A stretch of DNA of 5,416 nt, from NCBI GenBank assembly GCA_903643055.1, contig CAHJWV010000024.1:1-5416 (forward strand), written 5' to 3'. How positions within the stretch are numbered: position 1 is the stretch's first letter; every line of letters begins with the position of its first letter. The notes beneath the pieces were generated by a model. It saw only the letters and a program-made list of their open reading frames with translations, did not search any database and was not told the origin of the DNA. The DNA comes from Burkholderiales bacterium. Lineage in GTDB: Bacteria > Pseudomonadota > Gammaproteobacteria > Burkholderiales > Burkholderiaceae. This document shows, piece after piece, positions 1 through 5,416 of the stretch. The position numbers were made by a program, and so were the translations under genes.

Positions 1-2522
1 GCAACAAACTGCGTTGGCGTTATGCCTCGTTCTTCGGCGGAGCGCTGCTGCTGGGCGCCGCCCTTGCTGGTTGGACCTGGTCGTATTCCGGCAACCGGCA
101 ACTGGTGGCCAACGCGCAGGCCGATCTGGCGAAAGTCATCAAGCTGCAGGAAGGCCGCATCGACCTTCAATCGCGCCTCGAATCGCTGGAAATCCTGCAA
201 GACCGCGTCGAGCAATTGCAAAGCTACCGCACCGAGCGCCCCTGGGCGCTGAGCCTGGGCCTGTACCAGGGCGCGGCGCTGGAGAAGAAGCTGCGCGAGG
301 AATACCTGGCCGGCTTGCAGGAGGTGATGCTCAAGCCCACGGCCGCGGCGCTGGCCGCCTATCTGAGCGAAGTCAACGCCAATGCCGCGCAGCTGCAGCC
401 CCTGGCCCGAGCAGCCGACGGCACGCCCACCGCATCGAAGGGCGGCAACGCGAACCCCGAGCCTTTGGGCATCTATACCGCAGCCTCGACGCAAAACGTC
501 TCCGATGCGTATAACGCGCTGAAGACGTACATCATGCTGGGCGACCGCAGCCGGGTCGAGACCGGTCACCTCGGTGATCAGCTGACGCGCTTCTGGCGCG
601 GCTGGCTGGAGGCGAACCGCGGCTCGATGCCACGCGAGCAGTTGATTCGCTCGGCCGAACGACTTCTTTCGTTTGCGTTGACCCAGGTCACCGCGCCCGA
701 TTTCCCGACCACGCAGACCAACCTCGCCTTGCTCGACATGACCCGCGAGAACCTGCGCCGGGTCGTCAAAGGCATGCCGGCGCGTGAACGTGTCTACGCT
801 GAAATCAAGGCCCGTGCGGCCACCCGTTTCCCGCCGATGACGGTAGCGCGCATCGTCGAAGACACCGACAAGGACATCGTCGCCGGCAGCTATGCGATCT
901 CCGGCACCTTCACGAAGGAGGCCTGGTACGAGTTCGTCGACGATGCCTTCAAGGAAGCCGCCACCAAAGAAACCAAGGCCGATGACTGGGTGCTGAAAAC
1001 CGCGACCCAGGACGACCTGACGCTCGAAGGCAGCCCGGAGCAGATTCGCAAGTCGCTGATCCAGCTCTACAAGACAGAGTACGTGGCGGAATGGCAGAAG
1101 TTCATGCAAGGCGTGAGCGTTCGGGAGTTCGGCAGCTTCGAAGTGGCGGTGGCCCGCATGAACCGCCTCGGCGACCCGGCCGCATCGCCGGTCGGCAAGC
1201 TGATCCAGACGCTCTACGACCAAACCTCGTGGGACAACCCCAGCCTGTTGAACGACCGCATGGCCAAGAGCCAGAAGGGTTTCATCGAGTGGTTCAAGCA
1301 GTCCGTTATGCGGATGGCGCCGAGCCCGGTCGAAGTGAAGCTCGACATCTCGACCGGTCAGGCGGCGGTGCCGATGGGGCCGATCGGCAAGGAGTTTTCG
1401 GGCCTGATGCGCTTGATGATCGGGCGCGACAACGGGCCGACCTTGATGCGCCAATACCTAGAGACGCTGTCGAAGGTGCGCACGCGGTTCAACCAGATCA
1501 AGAACCAGGGCGACACCGGCCCGGCAAGCCGTCAGCTGATGCTGCAAACACTGGAAGGCGGGTCTGAGCTGAGCGACTCGCTGAAGCTCGTTGAAGAGCA
1601 GATGCTCAACGCGCAGACCGATGCGGCCAAGGCCACGCTGCGGCCCTTGCTGGTGCGCCCGCTGATTCAGGCCTTTGCGGTGATCGTGCCGCCGGCCGAG
1701 AACGAGATCAACCGTGTGTGGGCGGCCCAGGTCTATGAACCCTTCCAGCGCACGCTGTCGGGCAAATACCCGTTCGACAAGAACTCGCGCCTCGAAGCCA
1801 CGCCGGGCGAGATCACCAAGGTATTTGGCCCGGACGGCACTGTGGCGAAGTTCAGCGAACAGGCGCTCGGTGCCTTGGTGGTTCGCCGCGGTGACACCGT
1901 CACGCCGCGCACCTGGGCCGACATCGGTCTGCGCCTGCGTCCTGAATTTGCAGGCGGCTTCCCGGCCTGGGTGTCACCGGTCAATGGACAAGTCGGCGGC
2001 GCAGGCAGCAGCGGATCGGGTGGCGGAGGCGGCGGTGGCTCGGCCAGCGCCGATCAAACCCGCTTCCAGATGCTGCCTTCGCCGGTGCCGGGGCTGTCCG
2101 AGTACACCGTCGAGATTGACGGCCAGCAGATGCGCTACCGCAACGGCGCAGCCAACTGGAACGATTTCGTCTGGCCGGGCCAGGGAACGCCGGGTGTTCA
2201 CATCACCGGCATCAGCGTCGAAGGCAAGGCGGTCGAGTTCTTGAACATCCCGGGCAACTCGGGCCTGGAAAAGATGTTCGCCAGCGCCAAGCAGCGCAAG
2301 CTGCCCAATGGCTCGTTCGAGCTGTCGTGGCCGAGCGGCACGATGAACCTGACCGTGCAGCTGCGTCTGATCGCCAGCCCCACCACCGGCGCATCCAGCA
2401 GCAGCGGCACGACCGACACGCCAAGCACATCGGGCGGTCTGCGCGGGGTCTCGCTGCCCAACACAGTGGCCGGCGCCGACGCCAGTGCGACGATGCCGTC
2501 AGTCACGGGAGGCAAGCCATGA
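1..2522 (+). CDS. tssM: Type VI secretion system membrane subunit TssM (IcmF family), C-terminal part, cut by left window edge
   Basis: TssM is the large inner-membrane protein of the T6SS envelope complex (TssJ-TssL-TssM); its periplasmic part reaches the outer-membrane lipoprotein TssJ. The frame is open from the first full codon at base 3, giving 839 residues before the TGA at 2520-2522. A GTG at 105 is only an internal valine. Residues 1-6 are basic (KLRWR) and residues about 7-28 form a hydrophobic segment with Trp/Tyr at its end, fitting the last TssM transmembrane helix. About 640 residues of mostly helical periplasmic domain follow (IcmF-related region). Next comes a Gly/Ser-rich linker at residues 665-683, then a beta-rich C-terminal domain (about 686-792, with a YTVEIDGQ stretch and a WPGQGTPG motif) resembling the IcmF C-terminal/DUF1215 domain. 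The last 47 residues are Ser/Thr/Gly-rich. The cytoplasmic region, including any Walker A site, lies outside the window. The stop overlaps the tagF start (ATGA). Family assignment is by recognition of motifs and context. Confidence 0.93.
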   Translation, partial: NKLRWRYASFFGGALLLGAALAGWTWSYSGNRQLVANAQADLAKVIKLQEGRIDLQSRLESLEILQDRVEQLQSYRTERPWALSLGLYQGAALEKKLREEYLAGLQEVMLKPTAAALAAYLSEVNANAAQLQPLARAADGTPTASKGGNANPEPLGIYTAASTQNVSDAYNALKTYIMLGDRSRVETGHLGDQLTRFWRGWLEANRGSMPREQLIRSAERLLSFALTQVTAPDFPTTQTNLALLDMTRENLRRVVKGMPARERVYAEIKARAATRFPPMTVARIVEDTDKDIVAGSYAISGTFTKEAWYEFVDDAFKEAATKETKADDWVLKTATQDDLTLEGSPEQIRKSLIQLYKTEYVAEWQKFMQGVSVREFGSFEVAVARMNRLGDPAASPVGKLIQTLYDQTSWDNPSLLNDRMAKSQKGFIEWFKQSVMRMAPSPVEVKLDISTGQAAVPMGPIGKEFSGLMRLMIGRDNGPTLMRQYLETLSKVRTRFNQIKNQGDTGPASRQLMLQTLEGGSELSDSLKLVEEQMLNAQTDAAKATLRPLLVRPLIQAFAVIVPPAENEINRVWAAQVYEPFQRTLSGKYPFDKNSRLEATPGEITKVFGPDGTVAKFSEQALGALVVRRGDTVTPRTWADIGLRLRPEFAGGFPAWVSPVNGQVGGAGSSGSGGGGGGGSASADQTRFQMLPSPVPGLSEYTVEIDGQQMRYRNGAANWNDFVWPGQGTPGVHITGISVEGKAVEFLNIPGNSGLEKMFASAKQRKLPNGSFELSWPSGTMNLTVQLRLIASPTTGASSSSGTTDTPSTSGGLRGVSLPNTVAGADASATMPSVTGGKP
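1995..2051 (+). other. Low-complexity Gly/Ser linker inside TssM
   Basis: This in-frame stretch encodes about 19 residues made almost only of Gly, Ser and Ala, with a run of seven consecutive glycines encoded by GGN codons at 2019-2039. It sits between the helical periplasmic part of TssM and its C-terminal beta domain, so it most likely acts as a flexible hinge. The GGN run is also a plausible site of length variation by slippage. The first point is an inference from composition and the second from the repeat character. Confidence 0.7.
2507..2512 (+). promoter_or_regulatory. Ribosome binding site of tagF
   Basis: GGGAGG lies 6 bases before the ATG at 2519 and inside the last codons of tssM. 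It supports ATG 2519 as the tagF start over any in-frame codon further upstream within tssM. The ATGA overlap indicates that ribosomes ending tssM can restart on tagF. Confidence 0.8.
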
Positions 2523-3508
2523 GTGGACTGACATCACCGGCCGGGCAAGCGCTGTACTTCGGCAAGCTGCGCTCGCGAGGCGACTTCGTGCGCAGCACGG
2601 CCGGCTCGGCATTGATCAAGGGGCTGGACCACTGGATGTCGCAGACCATGGAGCTGCTGTCCGAAGACCCGCGCTGGAAGCTGGTCTATGACGCCGCGGC
2701 GCCCGTTCACTTCGCGATCCTCGGTGCGCAAAACCACGCCGGCTTGGTCGGCCACCTTGCAGCAAGCCAGGATGCCTCGGGCCGCCGCTTCCCTTTCGTG
2801 ATGGCTGCTTCCTTCGAGGTGGCTGACCCGATCGGCTTTCTGCCTTACAGCCCGCAGGCTTTGAGTTCGCTGTGGGGCCGGCTCGACATCAGCGTGCGCC
2901 AGGCGATGGTGGCCGAAGATTTCTCGCAGATTCAGGAGCAGCTGGCGCAGATCCATGTCGGCCTGGAATCGAGGGTCGATGTGCTGCGTGACCGCTACAA
3001 GAAATACGCCGAACAGGAAACGTTGGAAGGCCTGGAGAGCAGCCTCGCTTCGGCCGGCAGCCCGGTGTCATTCCGGCAGACGGCGCTGGCCCTCGGGCTT
3101 TTGCTGCAGCCCGTGTTATCGCAAGGCCATGCGGAGCTGAGCAAGGGCATCGTGCTGCCGCTGCCGCGCGACCCGCTGCAGCTGCCCCACACGCTGACCT
3201 TGTGGGTCGATCTGGTCGCGCGCTTCTTCAAGCGCACCTCTGCCGAGCTGGCCTTATTCGTTACTTCGCATGGCCCGAAACCGTTGTTGATGATCGGCTT
3301 TCATGGCGCCTCAGCAGCGAGCTTGCGCTCGGTGATCGATGCCGACCTGTGCTTCGTCAACAACGTTGCGGTGACTGAAGCCGCCTGGGTCGAAGACTGG
3401 ATCGACTCCGACTACGGCTTGCGCAAGCTGTCGAACCAATTGCGCGACCCCGGCCTGTCACTCGCTGCGGCGGTCGACATGTTCCGCGAAACCTTTCTTG
3501 GAGATTGA
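2519..3508 (+). CDS. tagF: Type VI secretion system-associated protein TagF
   Basis: The product has 329 residues. Near the N-terminus, residues 13-23 read YFGKLRSRGDF, matching the family's conserved GKLPxRGDF-type opening of the TagF/DUF2094 domain, which covers roughly residues 10-150. An RRFPFV stretch at 89-94 is also typical. In Pseudomonas aeruginosa TagF is a post-translational repressor of the T6SS that acts through the FHA protein; a similar cytoplasmic role is inferred here. The protein has no signal peptide or membrane segment. It is clearly longer than the roughly 226-residue P. aeruginosa TagF1. The extra C-terminal region (about 200-329) contains LPLPRDP, a Trp-rich WVEDW segment and a DSDYGLRKLSNQL stretch, with no recognisable PP2C phosphatase motifs, so it is not a TagF-PppA fusion. 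The start at ATG 2519 has a strong ribosome binding site and overlaps the tssM stop, and the gene ends 4 bases before the ompA-like gene. Confidence 0.9.
   Translation: MSGLTSPAGQALYFGKLRSRGDFVRSTAGSALIKGLDHWMSQTMELLSEDPRWKLVYDAAAPVHFAILGAQNHAGLVGHLAASQDASGRRFPFVMAASFEVADPIGFLPYSPQALSSLWGRLDISVRQAMVAEDFSQIQEQLAQIHVGLESRVDVLRDRYKKYAEQETLEGLESSLASAGSPVSFRQTALALGLLLQPVLSQGHAELSKGIVLPLPRDPLQLPHTLTLWVDLVARFFKRTSAELALFVTSHGPKPLLMIGFHGASAASLRSVIDADLCFVNNVAVTEAAWVEDWIDSDYGLRKLSNQLRDPGLSLAAAVDMFRETFLGD
3500..3503 (+). promoter_or_regulatory. Ribosome binding site deciding the OmpA-like start
   Basis: GGAG at 3500-3503 lies 9 bases before ATG 3513. An in-frame TTG at 3498 overlaps this site and would put acidic residues (MEIER) ahead of a normal signal peptide. 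ATG 3513 is therefore preferred, giving a basic N-region directly before the hydrophobic core. The site lies in the last codons of tagF, so translation is probably coupled. Confidence 0.65.
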
Positions 3509-3512
3509 GCGC

Positions 3513-4307
3513 ATGCGCTTGCAATGCAAACGATGGATGGCACCGGTGATGATGGCCGGCTCGTTGACCGGACTGTGGGCCGCCTCGCTGCCGGTACAGG
3601 CCCAGACGACGGCGCCGAACCAGGTCGTGGTCTCGGGCACCGTGCCGGACGAATCCACCCGCACGGCGATTCTTGCGCGGGTTCGCGAGATCTATGGCTT
3701 TGACCGCGTGGTCGATCAACTCGGCGTCGGCAATGTGGTCGCGCCACCGAACTGGGCCGGCTATGTTCAGAAGCTTGTGTCGCCGCAGTTGAAGCAGGTG
3801 TCGCACGGCCAATTGGCAATCAGCGGCAACAACATCGAGCTGAAGGGCGAGGTCGCCAACGAATCCCAGCGCCAGCAGATCGTCGCCGACATGGCCACCT
3901 CGCTGAACCCGACCTATGCGGTGCGCAACGGTTTGCGCGTCGCAGCGCAAGAGCAATCGCTGCTTGATGCGGCGCTGGCCAACCGCATCATCGAGTTCGA
4001 AGCCGGCAGCAGCGTGCTGCGCCCGGCCGGCCGGTCCATCCTCGATGAAATGGCCGTGGCCTTGCTCAAGTTGAATGGCAAGAAGGTCGAGGTCATCGGC
4101 CATACCGACTCGCAAGGCGCGCACGACACCAACGTCGTGCTGTCCTTGGCGCGCGCCGACGCGGTGCGCACTTATCTTGCCGGCAAAGGCATTGCGCCGT
4201 CGCTGATCACCACCTCAGGCTCCGGCCCGGACCGGCCGGTGGCGCCGAACGAAACGCCGGAAGGCCGCGCGCGCAACCGGCGCATCGAGTTCCGCGTCAG
4301 TCAGTAG
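3513..4307 (+). CDS. Secreted OmpA-family peptidoglycan-binding protein with BON-like repeats, T6SS-associated
   Basis: The product has 264 residues. Residues 1-30 look like a Sec signal peptide: basic start (R2, K6, R7), hydrophobic core, and likely cleavage after VQA at 28-30. Two BON-like units follow, at about 37-72 (VSGTVPDESTR opening) and 101-142 (ISGNNIELKGEV opening). Residues about 158-262 form an OmpA C-terminal domain starting IIEFEAGSSVLRPAG. Inside it are GHTD at 196-199, LSLARA at 210-215 and NRRIEF at 255-260. D199 and R214 are 15 residues apart, the spacing of the diaminopimelate-contacting Asp271/Arg286 pair of Acinetobacter OmpA, so peptidoglycan binding is well supported. 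There is no beta-barrel and no lipobox at the cleavage region, so a soluble periplasmic protein is expected. It follows tagF by 4 bases within the T6SS operon and may link the TssJLM complex to the cell wall, like other T6SS OmpA-like accessory proteins (TagL/TagN type). That specific role is inferred. Confidence 0.88.
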   Translation: MRLQCKRWMAPVMMAGSLTGLWAASLPVQAQTTAPNQVVVSGTVPDESTRTAILARVREIYGFDRVVDQLGVGNVVAPPNWAGYVQKLVSPQLKQVSHGQLAISGNNIELKGEVANESQRQQIVADMATSLNPTYAVRNGLRVAAQEQSLLDAALANRIIEFEAGSSVLRPAGRSILDEMAVALLKLNGKKVEVIGHTDSQGAHDTNVVLSLARADAVRTYLAGKGIAPSLITTSGSGPDRPVAPNETPEGRARNRRIEFRVSQ

Positions 4308-4320
4308 GCCAGGCGGCGTC

Positions 4321-4353
4321 GGCAGTGCAGCGCAACGGCCGTTGCCTGCTGCC
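4321..4353. terminator. Strong hairpin between convergent genes, possible bidirectional terminator
   Basis: The 98-base gap between the ompA-like stop and the tssA stop contains a perfect 14-base palindrome, GCAACGGCCGTTGC, at 4332-4345. Flanking arms extend the stem: GCAG 4327-4330 pairs with CTGC 4346-4349, and GGCA 4321-4324 pairs with TGCC 4350-4353, with one-base and two-base bulges on the left arm. It begins 13 bases after the ompA-like stop. No T-run follows on either strand (CTCCCCTCTCC on the right), so it is not a classical intrinsic terminator. It could still separate the two converging transcripts or protect mRNA 3' ends. The rest of the gap shows no promoter or other gene. Confidence 0.4.
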
Positions 4354-4405
4354 CTCCCCTCTCCACATCAGCCTTTCGGGCCTGCAGCTGAATGCCTTCA
4401 GGCGA

Positions 4406-5416
4406 TCAGAGATTACCGTTCGCCGGCGGCACGCCCAACAGCTCTTCGATGTGCGACAGCGCACCGGTGTCCTTGACGACCGCGCGCAGCCATTCGTGCA
4501 AAGGCATGTCGCCCCACTGCACGGCCTTGTCGGCCAGATAAGCGACCGGGCTGTGCGGCTCGGTCGCGCGAAAGAAGGCGGCCACGTCACGCAATTGCGC
4601 CAGCGCCTGAGCGCGTGAGCGCAAAGGGCCGCTCACCGCACTGGCTGCCCCGCCCGCGGCCTGCGCTCCATCAGTGCCTGCGCCGCCATCGTCTGGCCCC
4701 GCCAACGCCGCATTGGCCGCCGGCACGGCACCGACTTCACGCGCCAGGCGTTGCACTTCATGCAGCGCCGCGCCCAGCGCTTCGCGGGCCGGCACGAAGC
4801 TCGGCCCCTCAGCGCCGAGCCGCGCATCGATCACCGTTTGCCAATCGGCCAACGCGGTCTGGCAAGCCTTGATCGCATCCAGTGACGCACGCAGGCTGTC
4901 TTTCGGCGTGTCACGCAGCGCCTTGTTGAACTTCTCGATCGTCAGCGTGTCGGGGCTCAGCTGTGCGGCTTTCTCGGGCGAGCGATCCAGCGTGGCCTGC
5001 AGGCTGCGCGCGGTCTGCATCTGCTGCAGCGAATAAGCGCCAAGGCGGCCGCGCGTGACGGCCGCAGTCGTCGCCAGCGAAATCAAACGCTTCAGGAACC
5101 AGCTGATGTTGCCAATGCGCTGATCCATGTCGCCGTCTTCGGCTTCGGGAAACAGGCCTTCCCAATAACGATTGCAGAGCTGCGCGCACAGATCGAGCCC
5201 TTGCTGCAAGCCGCCATAACCGCCAGTCAGAGCGGCAGCTTCGGTCAGCCACATCGCCAGCCGCAAGTCTTTCGAGCGCTTGCTCAACAGCTCGGTGCAG
5301 CGTGCCTCGACGGCGCCCCAATCGGCGGTCTTCAGCGTCGTGACCCATTCGCCCTGGTCCAGCGTCGGGTCGTCTTCGCGCCGCAGTTCGTTGATCGTGT
5401 CGAATTCTGCGGAGAA
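4406..5416 (-). CDS. tssA: Type VI secretion system protein TssA (ImpA N-terminal family), 5' end cut by right window edge
   Basis: TssA is a cytoplasmic ring protein that binds the baseplate/membrane complex and guides tube and sheath polymerisation. The frame is open to the window edge, giving 336 residues before TGA (4408-4406 on the minus strand). A TTG at 5287 is an internal leucine, because homologous sequence continues upstream (FSAEFDTINELRR at the edge, then DPTLDQGEW and ADWGAVEARCTELL). The ImpA_N domain includes SKDLRLAMWLTEA (residues 48-60) and YWEGLFPEAEDGD (84-96). A helical middle region is followed by an Ala/Gly-rich linker at about 231-263. The C-terminal domain is FFRATEPHSPVAYLADKAVQWG plus MPLHEWLR (residues about 281-311), characteristic of short TssA proteins. 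Given usual lengths of about 340-380 residues, only about 25-30 N-terminal residues should be missing. It converges on the tssM-tagF-ompA operon, so it belongs to a separate transcript, probably headed by, or downstream of, genes beyond the right edge. Confidence 0.92.
   Translation of the reverse strand, partial: FSAEFDTINELRREDDPTLDQGEWVTTLKTADWGAVEARCTELLSKRSKDLRLAMWLTEAAALTGGYGGLQQGLDLCAQLCNRYWEGLFPEAEDGDMDQRIGNISWFLKRLISLATTAAVTRGRLGAYSLQQMQTARSLQATLDRSPEKAAQLSPDTLTIEKFNKALRDTPKDSLRASLDAIKACQTALADWQTVIDARLGAEGPSFVPAREALGAALHEVQRLAREVGAVPAANAALAGPDDGGAGTDGAQAAGGAASAVSGPLRSRAQALAQLRDVAAFFRATEPHSPVAYLADKAVQWGDMPLHEWLRAVVKDTGALSHIEELLGVPPANGNL

Noticed and set aside
105..107. GTG as the start of an 805-residue protein
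   Set aside because: The same frame is open to base 3 and encodes a transmembrane helix expected in TssM just upstream, so this is an internal valine codon of a truncated gene.
3498..3500. TTG as the start of the OmpA-like gene
   Set aside because: It overlaps the GGAG ribosome binding site, is a weak start codon, and adds acidic residues before the signal peptide. ATG 3513 explains the sequence better.
3525..3527. Possible lipobox cysteine (C5, after LQ) in the OmpA-like protein
   Set aside because: The cysteine precedes the hydrophobic core instead of following it, so it cannot be the lipidation site of a signal peptide II. A signal peptidase I site after VQA fits better.
3357..4124. Long minus-strand reading frame (255 codons) opposite tagF and the OmpA-like gene
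   Set aside because: It is an antisense shadow in GC-rich coding sequence. It overlaps two well-supported genes, its product resembles no family, and it has low-complexity His/Arg composition.
4369..4404. Second hairpin candidate near the tssA stop (GCCTTTCGGGC and GCCTGAA/TTCAG segments)
   Set aside because: Stems are short or interrupted and no T-run follows in the direction of tssA transcription. It is too weak to call a terminator.
4325..4618. Plus-strand reading frame across the convergent gap into tssA
   Set aside because: It lies mostly opposite the conserved C-terminal domain of tssA and shows no recognisable domain and no convincing ribosome binding site. It was considered as a small effector or immunity gene and dropped.
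5285..5287. TTG as the true start of tssA
   Set aside because: Conserved ImpA_N-type sequence (ADWGAVEARCTELL and the DDPTLDQGEW stretch) continues upstream in frame to the window edge.

Overview
The window is a slice of a chromosomal type VI secretion system (T6SS) locus from a GC-rich proteobacterium. Codon third positions are strongly G/C biased. The protein types (a long TagF, a TssA with an EPHSP motif, and an OmpA-like protein directly after tagF) suggest a betaproteobacterium of the order Burkholderiales. That placement is inferred from family resemblance and was not tested.

Layout: three genes read rightwards. They are the 3' part of tssM (IcmF-type inner-membrane/periplasmic scaffold, cut by the left edge), tagF (post-translational T6SS regulator) and a secreted periplasmic OmpA-family protein with BON-like repeats. 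tssM and tagF overlap by ATGA, and tagF and the ompA-like gene are 4 bases apart, so the three almost certainly share one transcript and are translationally coupled. A 98-base gap follows, holding a strong inverted repeat. Reading towards it from the right edge is tssA (baseplate/sheath assembly factor), whose first roughly 25-30 codons lie outside the window.

How the genes work together: TssM spans the periplasm as part of the TssJLM membrane complex. The OmpA-like protein can bind peptidoglycan and could anchor or position that complex at the cell wall. TssA guides assembly of the baseplate and tail tube/sheath on the cytoplasmic side. TagF typically holds the system back until an activating signal arrives. 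No effector, immunity gene, VgrG, Hcp, mobile element, tRNA or CRISPR array is visible.

Coding density is near complete and every gene is assignable to a known T6SS role. I do not see a previously undescribed system. The points worth a second look are the architecture of the OmpA-like protein, the low-complexity linker and tail of TssM, the TagF C-terminal extension and the hairpin between the convergent genes.
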